64,000 nt of DNA, from assembly GCA_020055645.1 (NCBI GenBank), contig CM034547.1:41457909-41521908 (forward strand), given 5' to 3'. A model generated the notes under the pieces. That model was not told where the DNA came from and did no database searches. It worked only from the letters and a program-made list of their open reading frames with translations. Below, piece by piece: positions 50,615 through 62,489 of the stretch (positions are counted from its first letter, which is position 1; every line of letters starts with the position of its first letter). This stretch comes from Tomocerus qinae (Eukaryota > Arthropoda > Collembola > Entomobryomorpha > Tomoceridae). The translations under genes and the position numbers were made by a program.

Positions 50615-51770
50615 ATGGTAACAAAATGGGATATCATGGTGGTTAAATATTCTTTTTTGTCTCTCTGTGTCCTTTCTGTGATGACTGCGGACACAGACAA
50701 AGATAACCAATTCGGATACTCTACAGGTATACACTCACCTGCAGTCATTTATAATTAGACGATTTTCCTGATTTAAATTAGAAAGCAGTAGGAATAATTT
50801 GTCAGGCATCATTATAAGTTGACAGTTTCAAATTATTTTCCCATTTTAAACAATTTTGTATCTTTTTTTGTATTTGTAATTATAATAATGTAATAATTTG
50901 TAATTTTGTACAAGCAGGAATCAGTATAAACCACATTAGATACCCTGGAAATTCTCCTAAATTGATTTCTGCCACTAGTCGACAGAAAAGACGAACGATA
51001 AGAAGAGAAGTCCCTTTCAAAGGTGATTTATGCAATGAAGATTCGTCCGACTGCCAATTTCAAGAGCAAGATCCAAGCTTTAACGCAAATATCCGAATAG
51101 AACACTCAAGAAATAGATTCCACCGACCCAAGTTTGCGAGACCAGTATTTATAATTCCGAGCAGACCTGAATTTCAGTACTCCCACACAGTCCCTACCAG
51201 ACATTATCGTCTGGACGCAGTTGACGGTATTTTATAACTTTTCTTTCACTATTTATAAATTGAAACTTAGAATGTTGCATGAAACAAATAAAATAAAATA
51301 CTACATTATCAGAAATTGGCAGTGAAGTATTTTTAATGTTTTTCCTAGTGATGGAGCATCTTTTTGTGAAGGCCCTTGAGTACGGCGGGTGGAAAAATCC
51401 AGCGGAGAAGAAAAAGAAACTTACTTTGGGGAAAGGAAACCGGCCTTACATTTGGAACGAGTCAGAGGATGATGACGACTATGACGCGGAGTTTGACAGT
51501 GACAGCGACCCCTTACCTTTCTCACCGTACAAGCCAACCGGGAATATCTACCATGCGGGAAACAAATATTACTCTGGGAGTCACGATCACATCAATTTAT
51601 TCAAGAAATACGGTACCACCAAATACAAACATGCCAAATATCATCTCAAACCACTCGTCAACTTTGAATCTCCAGACGACTACGATGACCTTTGGGATAG
51701 AGAATACGAAAGATCTCTTCGATTCCTCTCCCCTCATCCAGACAATTTTGTCCCTTTCAGATTAGATTAA
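50615..51770 (+). CDS. secreted protein of unknown function with dibasic sites
   Basis: There are three exons (50615-50726, 50918-51226, 51349-51770), giving 280 residues; phases agree. A hydrophobic N-terminus (MVVKYSFLSLCVLSVMTA) is followed by DTDKDNQFGYS. A basic block RQKRRTIRRE (furin-like sites) precedes a segment with two cysteines (DLCNEDSSDCQF). A proline/arginine-rich stretch follows, then lysines, an acidic run (ESEDDDDYDAEFDSDSD), a Tyr/His-rich stretch and the end VPFRLD. There is no catalytic motif and no known family. It could be a prohormone-like precursor, a cuticular or a mineral/metal-binding matrix protein; all are inference. A 178-bp MITE lies in its 3' flank; AATAAA is at 52082-52087. 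Confidence 0.6.
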
Positions 51771-51867
51771 TTTAGTATTTCATTCCCAATTTTCATGGCG
51801 AAAAGAACATGGAACTTAATTTATACATAAATTTTAGCTTGGCGTGGTTGTCTTTCTTTCTGTGGAC

Positions 51868-52045
51868 CAGGGAACAAAAAAGATATTCCTTTTTTACATG
51901 TAAAGTGTAAGTAAATGGGGCACGCTGCTTCATCAAAAAAGGTAAAAAGGCAAAAAGGGCTGCTTTAAAAAAATATTACTTCTAACTTTTTTATAAAAAA
52001 GGCAATAAAGGAGAATAAGCAAAAAAGGTCCTTTTTAGTTCCCTG
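51868..52045. mobile_element. 178-bp hAT-type MITE
   Basis: The ends CAGGGAACAAAAAAG and CTTTTTAGTTCCCTG are inverted. They are flanked by CTGTGGAC (51860-51867) and CTGTGAAC (52046-52053), an 8-bp duplication with one mismatch. It sits in the 3' flank of the secreted protein gene, upstream of the next AATAAA. Confidence 0.8.
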
Positions 52046-52059
52046 CTGTGAACACTTTT

Positions 52060-53020
52060 CTTATTCTTGTGGTAGAAAGCCAATAAACCTACTCAAACTG
52101 TAGGAATTATGTTACAAATGTGTATTTCAAATGTTATACAAGGAAAGGAATAAATTTTTGTACTTTTCATTAAATGGAATGCTTTTATATCACTAAAATA
52201 TGTAGAATTTATTGTATTACCTTTAATAAAAACTTGGCTATAGGATTTGCATGTGGCAAGTGACAACACTATAAATCTATATTGTGTAAGCGTTTTTCCT
52301 TTTTACTGGTTGATTCTTCTTCGGAAGCGCATTTCAGTTATGTACATTTCACTTGGGCTGATGATGTCAATATGGTTACATTTACTTTAAGTGGCTGATA
52401 AGGAGGGTACTTTCATCTGCAATTACTTACTGTCAAAATCAAGTAGTAAAGTCCAAATTAAATGGTCAGTACAAGTTGAAATGGATAAAATACATGGCCA
52501 AGATAGATATAACGAAATTAAAACAAATATTAAATTCAGTAGAATCCTTTGTCTTTACTAACAATAGAATTACATCAAAATACTTGGGCCATTATATTAT
52601 ATTATATCCGACCGACTAGCTTTACAATTTTAGAAGTCTAGGATATTTATAGGTTAGTTCATAATCGGCAAAAGATAATGCGGTGTGAAAAGAAGCACTT
52701 AAGACATACAATGTGTTTTAATAGATTCATTCCCTTTTAAGAAATAATGTTTTATATCCAGTTTCTGATCTATTAAGACGGGAATTTTTTGTGACATCGA
52801 TTAATGGATTCTGTCACAGAAAAGCAATAGATTGCTTGTTATAGATAACACATCCTATAATATTGAACAGTCACTGCCCTAAGTAGTTTCTTTTGGGTAA
52901 TCTGTTTGGCTAAAACATAATTAAAGCATAAATTAACCATTAACTTGTAAATATAAATTAAATTTTAACTTCATCCCATTTTAGTGCATTGGGAAATATT
53001 TGCCAAATAACGTTGATATT
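52060..53020. other. intergenic, no gene seen
   Basis: AT-rich spacer before the gustatory receptor. An upstream receptor exon could be hidden here but none is supported. Confidence 0.4.
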
Positions 53021-53026
53021 ATTGGA

Positions 53027-55088
53027 ATGGAGAAATCAGTAAAATGGGCACAAGCTCTTCAAACAATGCAAGGAAAATCAGATCTGTTTTTCGAAAATTG
53101 CAGCAGATCTTCTGCTTGTTCTCTATCTTTCATTGTGTGTCCACAGCTTAAATTTCTTCATTGGATTGGATTCTTCCCAGCGTCAATTGATTACAATATA
53201 GATCAACATCTTTTCACCTTGAAGAGGGCAAATATCTTGCAAAAGGTAATTTTTGCGAATATAATAACAAATTAATCATAAACGTCTGAAATTCAAGCTT
53301 ATCCATTATGATTGTTCAAATTCTACTGAAATTTTACTATATTGATTATAATTTCCTGTTTTCCAACAATTTCCGCAAAAAATAATCTCAAAAAATAAGT
53401 ATTTTAAAAGTTCTTACAAAAAATAGCAAGAGTATTATTACTAAACTATTTTTGGGGTCTTAGCATTAAAATAACATTTTCTTAATTGTAATTACAGGCA
53501 ATTTCATTTGTCATCTATCTCGTTGCGGTGGTTTACTTGACAAGTGCATTAGGGTCCATTGAAGCATCAGCCCTGGCCACGGGTTTAAGCGGGGATATAA
53601 TTATCTTGTACAAAATCGTATTTTTCTTTTTCATTTGTTTTATAACCTCGTTCATGTTAACCTTGTGGACTCAAGGTGAAGCTATTTGTGAGATACTTAA
53701 TGCTGTGGATGATGTAACTCTGCTCTTAAAATCTGACGGGTGTCACTTGCCATCAAAAATATCCGTTTGTCAAAACCTTGAATACTCAATTTTCAATTTA
53801 GACAATTTATTTGTACATAATATCAAATGGCGTTGTTTTAAATTGGTTTTTCAGATGCAAAAATCGGTTTGGGTCATGATTTCTTTGTATTTCATGCTGG
53901 CAGTAGTGTATAGCTTGGTGGAAATACATCCTGAAGTGTTGAGTACTCCGAGTAAAATCCTGGAGAATGTTGGCCACCGTGCTGTTGAGGATTATTCTCG
54001 TTTATTTGGGAATGAAGTCATCAGAAATTCGAGTGGATTTACAGACATCGCCATAATTTTCATTGGCTTTGGCTACGCAATTCAAGCTTCGTTCCATTGT
54101 CTTTGTTGGATGATGGCTTGTTTATTGGCCTTGCTCTGGGCCATACTATTTGTCAAGCTGTTCAATATTTTCTTTACAAAATTGGATCATGGAGGAGATC
54201 TTGTGCATGTAATTGCATACTATAAAATTGAATATTTTTGTAAAAAAAATAATTAAAAAACTTGATTTTCTAGGATATTCGGACATTTAATGCGATGACA
54301 GTCTTGGTCGAAAAATTTAACCGGGCATTTTCTTCTGTGATTTTCTTCAACGTTATCGCAGCTGTTCTTTACATCTCGGTTAACATCTGGTCAATATTTT
54401 CATCGAATTCAGATCCCACTCGGTCAATTGTATTGGTTTTATCCTTCATGCCATTTCTTGCTCTCATCATTTGTTCATCTGAAGTCAATAATGTGGTAAT
54501 TTTACTTAGTGCAATTAAACAGGGCCGAAACCAGAAAAAAATTTCGGGTTGGGGGGGGGGCGACCGACAAATTAAATTAAATACAATACTTTAGAACAAT
54601 TCACGGAAGTATATGTACAAATAAATACTCAGAAAAGTACTTTTAGCGTTTGAATGGAAATGAAAATTCTAGAGCTTATATTATAGTCAGGTCTAAATCT
54701 AGATGTCTGATTGTTAATACTTGGCATTTTGGTTTCATTAGGGTTCGAGACTAGCACATGAAATAAAATGTCGCCACATGGATTTATTCACCTGGACCAC
54801 AAAATATAAAAATTCTACTGACATGACTCAAAGCCTTCTCATTGTTTTTAGAGATATTATGACCGGAAATATTGGATTTCGGGGGCTCCAATTTTTTACT
54901 ATTACCTACAGCTTTGTAGCTACCGTAAGATTTTATAATTTAGTTTGAATTTTTTCCCTTGTTTCCTTACACAATTTTAATCACTGTAAATGGCTAAATC
55001 TTTCAATGTAAATTAGGTGGCGAGTGTCATTGTAACTTATTCAATGGTCACCTATCAATTTATATCATCCAAGAAAACTGCACAGTAA
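53027..55088 (+). CDS. gustatory receptor (insect 7TM chemoreceptor family)
   Basis: There are five exons (53027-53245, 53498-54208, 54274-54495, 54742-54924, 55017-55088), all phase 0, giving 468 residues. Multiple hydrophobic segments are present, for example AISFVIYLVAVVYLTSALG, IVFFFFICFITSFMLTLW, VWVMISLYFMLAVVYSL, VIFFNVIAAVLYISVNIW and VLVLSFMPFLALIICS. The C-terminus FFTITYSFVATVASVIVTYS then MVTYQF contains the family signature TYxxxxxQF. All-phase-0 terminal introns are typical of Gr genes. It is a predicted ligand-gated channel on taste neurons with inverted topology; the ligand is unknown. The frame is open upstream to about 53000, so ATG 53027 is a choice. Intron 3 holds a MITE fragment. 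AATAAA lies at 55331-55336. Confidence 0.9.
54518..54565. mobile_element. truncated MITE end in gustatory receptor intron 3
   Basis: CAGGGCCGAAACCAGAAAAA followed by TTTCGGG and a G-run resembles the terminal part of common G-run arthropod MITEs. No matching opposite end is seen. Confidence 0.4.
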
Positions 55089-56348
55089 TAATTCCTTCAT
55101 CATTCATTCATATTCACATACAATCACTTATAAATCTCTTCAAAATGTAAATAAATACCTAATTATTATTGATATGTGTTCCTGTCCCAATTGACATGCA
55201 TTTGTAGATTAATCAATTTGGAAACAAATCAACGGAGTCAAGTTTTTTGATGTTGATATTCCTTCTTGCACAATTTTACGCTTCAGAGAATTTAAAGTAG
55301 ATAGTTGATTAAAAACTTAATAAAAAGAACAATAAATAACTTAAAAGTCATCATCCTAAGTCAATAAGTTGTATTTTCATATTTTTCTTATTTTGTGTTA
55401 TTATTTGTATTATTTGTATTTTCATATTTTGCCCCGACAAAATAGGTATAGATGGATAAGAATAGGCCAGGCAGGCAAAGTTGGCTTTGACCATGGCCTC
55501 AGACATTCACAGACGCAAATAAAAACATTAGACATTAACTAAATATATACCATTGGTAATAAAATTAAGAACTTTGGTAAATGATAAAGTGTTTGGAAAT
55601 GCGGCACTTATAAATACAAGTATGCGATGTGAATTAACTTACATAATTTACTCACAAAGTGAGATAATGGATTCATTCAGGATGAATTACTGCTGAGCCA
55701 ATAATAATGTTGCAAGTTGCAATTCCAAATCTTGAGAATGGAAAAAATGAATTAGGTACTAGAATGAATTTACATATTGTCAGGTACTTATTTTGAAGAT
55801 AAGAAATATCTTGGTGAGATCTTTCCTCTTGTGTGCCACACCACGGCTTGTTGTGTTACGTGTTTGGTTGCTGGTCTCAAGAGAGAAATGTTGAAAGACA
55901 AACATGTGTGTGATAAGTACTTGTCCTTGTACAGAAAGGTTCACTTGGGTTATCTCCTACCAGTTCCAGTGCATTATTTATGGAAATAGCTGTGCATATA
56001 GGTATATCTAACCGAAAAAGTATCAGAATCGCTGTACACTGTACACTCAGCTATACCTATATCTTCAAGACAAATTGACAACACAATAGTTTCTATTAAC
56101 CGGACAATGAAGGACAAGGATACTGTAAATCTATTTACAACTCTACAAGTAACAAACAAGTTTGATTCTTCGTCTGTGCTTTTATTTCCTATACCTTCAA
56201 GATCCTACCTGCTATTTCAACAGGGAGAGAGCATCAGTCAACATCGTTCTAGCCTTTTATACCTACATTTTAACAATTTTTTAATACCCCAAATATTTTA
56301 CATTTTTTTAATTAGCATCTTAAATATTCTGATTTATTTGCAACAATT
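55089..56348. other. intergenic, no gene seen
   Basis: Holds the receptor's poly(A) signal and the upstream region of GMC gene 2. A plus open frame at 55777-55989 is unsupported. TATAGGTATAT and ATACCTATAT near 55995 and 56050 form a short inverted pair. Confidence 0.4.
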
Positions 56349-59300
56349 ATGATTGCAATTCTAAATTTTTTATCTGTGTTTGCATTTTTTACTTCCATTT
56401 CATTTTTAATAGTTTTCCAAAGTGAGTTCAATTATTACTGGGATTATGTAGCGGACACCTTTGCTCCTGATGACACTGGTGAACTGTACGACTTCATTGT
56501 TGGTAAGCAAGTTTTGCTATATATTTTCAATAATAGCATCAAGTTTCTAAAATTGCAATCTGCAGTTGGAGCAGGTTCTGCGGGGGCCGTGGTTGCAAAT
56601 CGTTTGTCAAAGAACAACAAAGTTCTTGTCCTTGACACAGGAGGAGATCCTTTGTACCCCAATAGGTATATATTCATGAATAAATAGATTTTTCTAGACA
56701 GAAAGTATAAAATTACTTGTAATTGAATAGTATTCCAGGATTAGCACTTTACATGGTTCACAGACCCCAAGTAGATTACAGTTATAAAACGGTTCCGCAA
56801 AAGTTTTCAAGCTTTGGACAAACAAATAATGTAAGTATTAATTTTAATAAAATGATGTAAATCAATAAGTTGATAATAATTTGTGAAAAATTTTGAGGTA
56901 TCCACCTGGCCCCGAGGGAAACTTCTTGGAGGAACATCAAATTTGAATGTTTGTACTCTCTCAATCGTTTAAAATATTAATACTACTATTATTTTGGATT
57001 TTAACTTGTTTTAAGTATTTGTTTTGTTTTTTCTTTAGTACATGATTTACATAAGGTAATATTTTGATTTATTTTACATGAATAAATAGATTAAATCAGG
57101 CGCTGATTTCTATAAAATAAAAATATGGTATATAATAGGGGACACCCCATGGATTTTGATAACTGGGCAAAAATCACAGGGGATCCTGAATGGAGTTACG
57201 AAAATGTACTGCCAGCTTTCAAAAAAGTTTTGAATTACAATGGCAAATTTAAGGATAATGGTAATTTGCAAAATTTATTATAATATGAAACAGATTTTCA
57301 GAGATATTTACCAATTTGTTGATTGAATACCCAGAAAAGCATTATGGAGGAAATCCTTATGGCTATCAACACGTTGAAGAAGGGCTTTGGACACCTCTGC
57401 ATGAAAACTTTATCGATGCTGCCAAAGAGCTCGGTTACGATAAAATTGACATGAATGGACCACAGAGAAATGGTAAAGTAAATAAATTAAAGTTTATGGT
57501 TTTAGAGTGGATATTAAAATCAGCTGCTTAAAAATATAAATAATTGTAAACTTTTAGGATTTGGAGTAGTAGAAAAAACTCAAAAGAACGGAAAACGCTC
57601 TTGTACTTATGGATCATTTCTGAAGCAGTTTACACATAGGAAAAATTTAAAAATATCTCGTTATTCCTATGTAACAAAGGTTATAATTTTACACTTAAAG
57701 AACAAACCCGCTAAAAATTAACATTTTAAATGGTTTAAATAATTTTTAATTTATTTTTAAAATTAATAGGTTGTATTGGACAAATCGAATCGTGCTGTTG
57801 GTGTTCGATACATTAAACATGGGTCAAAGAGGTTTGCAAGAGCGTCTAAGGAAATAATTTTGAGTGCCGGAAGTATTGAATCGCCTAAGATTTTAATGTT
57901 ATCTGGCATTGGGCCGAAGGATGACCTTTTATCAGTTGGAGTAAGTTTATCGTTTTTAGCTTGCTTTAAACGGAAAATATATTTTGGTCACTGAATCTTT
58001 TTTATAGATAAAACCAAAAGTAGACCTTCCTGTGGGAAAAAATTTGCAAGATCACGTCTCTGTAATTTTGGCGCATTTCGTCATCAACGAAACTCAGTCG
58101 TTCATCACAGAGAGGGATATGGGACTTCAGACATTTTGGGACTACTACATTAACGGCTATGGTAATATTTTCTCAACATAGTATTACAACAATAAACCCT
58201 GGTTCAGTGGAATATAATATATTTAATAGGTCTGCTGACCAACCCTTCAGCGATCAGCGGGACAGGCTTTGGAAGTTCATCTTTTGTCAGTAAGGGAGTT
58301 GACTGGCCTGATATACAATACTAGTAAGAGTTTTTAATATTTGAATTAAGATTGATATAAAAAGAAATGTGCCAATTTGAATCCATTTATTTCAATTTAT
58401 TGTAGTTAAGGAATCAAAGACTGGATAATTTAATTGTAATAATTTAATTTATAATCAGTATTTATGCAACTGGAGTTTCCGAGACTATAGATAAAGAATT
58501 GTCTCAAGGATTTGGGTTTCGACCAGAGATTACTAGGGACTTGTTCGAGAAATGGAGAGGCAATGATTCCTTCATACTTATGCCCACTTTGGCGAGGCCG
58601 AAGAGCATAGGAGAGATAAAACTCAGAGATAAAAATCCGCTGAGTTCTTTAATAATTGATCCTAGGTAAATAAAAATATATTTATTATACTCATTAACTC
58701 ATTTTTAAAAAAATAATGTTTTCATAATTCAATAATTAATACAAGATATCTTGAGGACGAGCAGGACGTGAAAGTTCTCGTTGAAGGTAATTAATCCAAA
58801 TATTTTTTTCTTGGTTCTTTCATTTGTTAATTGAAAATTACGTATTATTTATTTAGGATTAAAATTCTGCGTGAAAATGGCTGAAGAAACAAAGGCTTTT
58901 CAGAAATTAGGAGCCAAGTTAGTAGAGAATCCAATTACACCGTGCAAGATGCATAAATTCAGAAGTGATCCTTACTGGAAATGCTATGTACAGTACATGT
59001 CAATGACTCTTTATCATCCCTCGGGGACTTGCGCCATGGGACGACCTGATGATCCCAAATCTGTCACCGACACTAAATTAAGGTCTCGAAAATTATTTTA
59101 AAATATATTTCTTTCGATTTTTTAAGTTTCAAGTTCCTTTTGGATTTTTTTTGCAGAGTTTTAAAAACACAAGGACTTCGTGTAGCTGATGCATCTATAA
59201 TGCCGGTATTTAAAAAATATATTACATTGCCTATCATTCATTCACAATAACACATGTCAATAGTCAATGCAATGAAACATCCAAGCATTTTAATGTTTTG

Positions 59301-59614
59301 ATTTCAAAAAACTGTCCCTAAAATAAATTATTTAAACTACAAATAGACTTTACAATATCTACTTCTGTCGAGATCGAGACAGAGATAATGGAGAAAGCGT
59401 CTAAGTCTATCATGACAATTTATATTTATCGTAAATGTTGTTACTATTATAGGTATTGGTTAATGGAAACACCAACGCACCAACTATAATGATAGGCCAG
59501 AAGGTTTCTGATATGATAAGAGAATTTTGGCAGCAACAGTTTCTTGTCTGTGATCGTTTTGAACGTCTCTGCGCCCAAAAATATGAAAAATGTTACTATT
59601 CAAGATTTGTTTGA
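56349..59614 (+). CDS. GMC oxidoreductase 2 (glucose/choline dehydrogenase-like, FAD)
   Basis: There are sixteen exons, giving 646 residues: 56349-56502, 56566-56665, 56731-56830, 56898-56948, 57039-57055, 57139-57260, 57302-57472, 57558-57679, 57770-57940, 58008-58161, 58230-58323, 58459-58665, 58746-58786, 58857-59082, 59157-59205, 59453-59614. An N-terminal hydrophobic anchor or signal (LSVFAFFTSISFLIVF) precedes the FAD motif VGAGSAGAVVANRL. The ribose-binding Glu is Asp here (VLVLDTGGD). WPRGKLLGGTSNLN is signature 1; the 17-bp micro-exon adds YMIYIRG. SAGSIESPKILMLSGIGP is signature 2. The active site TLYHPSGTCAMG and NGNTNAPTIMIGQ are intact. It is a predicted secreted or membrane-anchored alcohol/sugar oxidase or dehydrogenase. 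AATAAA lies at 59676-59681. Confidence 0.9.
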
Positions 59615-59953
59615 TGGAAAGAATCAAGTTTTCCAGATATTCTACCTCGGTTGATGACAGTCAACAACGGATAACAATAAACACAAAGCTACAAAAACGT
59701 GTACATTACTCAAACATGTTTATTGTATCCCAAAGAATTGTTTTAAAAACCTTTTAAAAATGAATGCGCAGACCATCCTTTTAAAAATTCACGAGTTAAT
59801 CTAATGTCCACAAAATAAATAAAATTAACAGTGCAATATCGTATTTAATAAACACATATCGTATATTAGTAGTATTTATAATTACCTGTATTATGTAAAT
59901 ATATACAAGAACTTGAAATTGGTTGTTACATCCGTATTACGAAAAACATGCCT

Positions 59954-60343
59954 TCAAACAGTAGCATTTATTTTCAATTTGGGCATGCTATTTGGATTTG
60001 GTTTCATGGTATACTTAGCTTGCTTTTTTCTGCAGCAGAAAATGATAATGAATCCAACGATGCAGCTTATTGCAATAAGAATCACAGCCCCCACGGAAAT
60101 TAGCACTATTCTGTAAATACAAATCAAGAATTTCATCTAAAGATTCGATAATATTCAGGTCATAAAACTTTAGTTGCAAGCATGCAAATTATTTTTCGTG
60201 CACAAACAAAAAATATCGAGTATTTTCAAAAATACTAACGTAGTTGCATATTCTTCAGAATAATTAAATTCATCGTCATCTGCTTGCGGATGTCCAACCG
60301 TTTTTCCACGCGAGCCAAGTCCTAATGTGGCTACTTTGACCAT
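59954..60343 (-). CDS. 86-residue single-pass membrane protein (micro-TM)
   Basis: There are two exons (60343-60240, 60110-59954). The N-terminus MVKVATLGLGSRGKTVGHPQ is followed by an acidic stretch (ADDDEFNYSEEYATT). A long hydrophobic segment (IVLISVGAVILIAISCIVGF) comes next, and CCRKKQAKY with a basic tail ending LKINATV follows. The Cys-Cys-Arg stop-transfer after the segment recalls the CCRTR of the gene at 45537-47149. The N-terminal parts do not align, so relatedness is uncertain. Function unknown. Confidence 0.5.
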
Positions 60344-62080
60344 AACTTTTCCCGAAATATATTATTATTGTCAGTGATTGCTAACAATAAATTATTTACT
60401 GACAGCAATGTTGGGATTATTTATAAATTATTATAGTTATAATGATTATTATTTGCAAGGGATTTTTGAGTTGTAGGAAAGCAAACGGTTATAGTTGGTA
60501 CAACTAAAACTAAACTACGTATGCTCTTTCTGTAGATAATTCAATTCAATAGTACAGCAGACAGCATTACTTTCCATAATGCGTATCTTCAGGTTGCATT
60601 CAAGGTGATCATAATATCATTTCAGCAGTTTTAATCCTTTTCTTAAGCAAATGCTATAAATTTAAAAAATGAACGTTAATACTTATATGTTTACTTATTT
60701 TTTTGCCATACGACAAATCTTCTAATGGCAGGTGACTCTAATAGTATTAGAGTTAAAACATTTTACAATAGCAACTTATTTTCATTTATTGTAATAAAAT
60801 ATCATATTTCCACTTTTTGGTAATTTTACAAAAAAATTATAAAAAATATATAGTTTTCATTTTTTTTAAAAAATCGCAGTTCTAATTACTTTTAGATTTA
60901 TATTGTGCAAATATTAACATTCTTTTATTTAAAAAAGGCAAAATGCTTGCTTAGTTATACTTATAAAGGATAATCTAAACATATTTTAAATATTTACGGA
61001 AAATATTTAATTAAAATATTTATATATATATAAACGAAAATACAGCACCTCCTAAAAGCTAATGACCTCAAGATTAGCCGATAGCTGTTATAGCATACCA
61101 AAAAGTTGGTCACCTTTACTATGGCACGCTCGAGTAGAAAATAGATTTAGTTTTCCTTGTTGCCTGTTAAAAACATTGGGGTAGGAATCTTCTTAAGATA
61201 TGCTATTCATAAGATCTAACAATATGTCTACATTTTAAGTGTTTGATTACTGCTGCAGTTTAGTTGATAGCATTGGATGCAGTGCCCAATAAAATAATAT
61301 CAAGTGATAATAACATATATCCTACTCAACTCATGATTTTGTGTTCTATGTTTACTTGAGAGACATATGGATGTAGTGCAAGAACGGATCGGATGAAACT
61401 AATTGACGTAAACAAAAACTTCTTTTCGCCCGAGCACATTTGCAAGAAGAGATCCTAAATTATCTATTTTAAGAAACCAGGTTCATCTGCTTTTGCTAAA
61501 TTATCTACGCACGTATATCAACATTAAACAGTAAAATTGGCAGAAAAAGAGACAATTTAAGCGTAGGCCTACTAAATGGAACACTATACAATAAGTATTA
61601 TGTTTCTGCATTGTAAACAATCTACAGTTCTTTTCTCATTGCTCATTGTCATACCATAAACCAACCTAGATAAAAAAACGGTCAAATTACATCTTCACAC
61701 AATTTATTAAAATACAGAAACTCGCATTTACAAACAATAATTTTTTGCTAATAATAATAGAAAATATCGATTTAATATTTTTGCTAGGAAAACTAACGGT
61801 CGGTATCATTGTAAGAAAGTATACACTAGATATTTCATTTTAAAATGCCCTAACACATGTTAAATATTTAGAAAGTTAGATCACTAAGATTACTATAACA
61901 TTACTATAATCAATGGCTTATAAATGCCCCATTCTATGAAAAGCTACAAAATCATCTTTAGTTTAGAAATGACAAACGTTACTTTTTCTGAACACTATGT
62001 ACAAGTCAAAATACAAATTATCATAATTATTATGATTTGTGTAAATACATAAACTAGTGATTTATATTTTTACAAAATGA
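60344..62080. other. intergenic, no gene seen
   Basis: Very AT-rich (ATATATATATAAA near 61020), with no supported exon. Confidence 0.45.
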
Positions 62081-62085
62081 GTAGG

Positions 62086-62480
62086 TTAAATAAAAACGTT
62101 ATCAGAGTCAGAAACAACCGAGTGAACGGATTTCCTTCTGGAGCTGGCATTAGTTATATAGCTGCTGTCATTTAGGTCCTTAATTAATTTACGCTTGTGG
62201 TACCAGTAACATCCAGTCATCATCTGAACACAGAACGAAATTACAAATACAAAAATATCCATTTTTCATGTATTTAGATAAATTAATGGAAATCACAAAT
62301 TAATATGAAAATGCTACAACAGACAAACTAAACTGAACCTTAACTTATCAATACTAAAATTCTTTGGAGGGTATAACTATATAATAAGAAATGAGGTGAA
62401 CTTTTTACCGTTATCAAGAGTGAGCATATGCCAATGAAAAAGTAAAGGTTCCTTCCTTCCAGAAATGTATTGTCTTTCAT
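62086..62480 (-). CDS. 69-residue single-pass membrane protein (micro-TM family, member 2)
   Basis: There are two exons (62480-62409 and 62223-62086), phase 0. It starts MKDNTFLEGRN; the membrane segment (LYFFIGICSLLITMMTGCYW) again spans the intron. HKRKLIKDL stops it, and a serine-rich tail ends SDSDNVFI. The layout matches the gene at 45537-47149: same intron phase and position inside the segment, M-(E/K)-D-T-(I/F)-L-G-R at the start, basic residues after. An alternative start inside the intron (MDIFVFVISFCVQ reading into exon 2) would also encode a membrane segment, so two isoforms are possible. Function unknown. Confidence 0.5.
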
Positions 62481-62489
62481 ATTTAATTC

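Noticed and set aside
55777-55989. Cysteine-containing 70-codon plus frame
   Set aside because: No signal peptide, splice context or paralog; overlaps nothing conserved.
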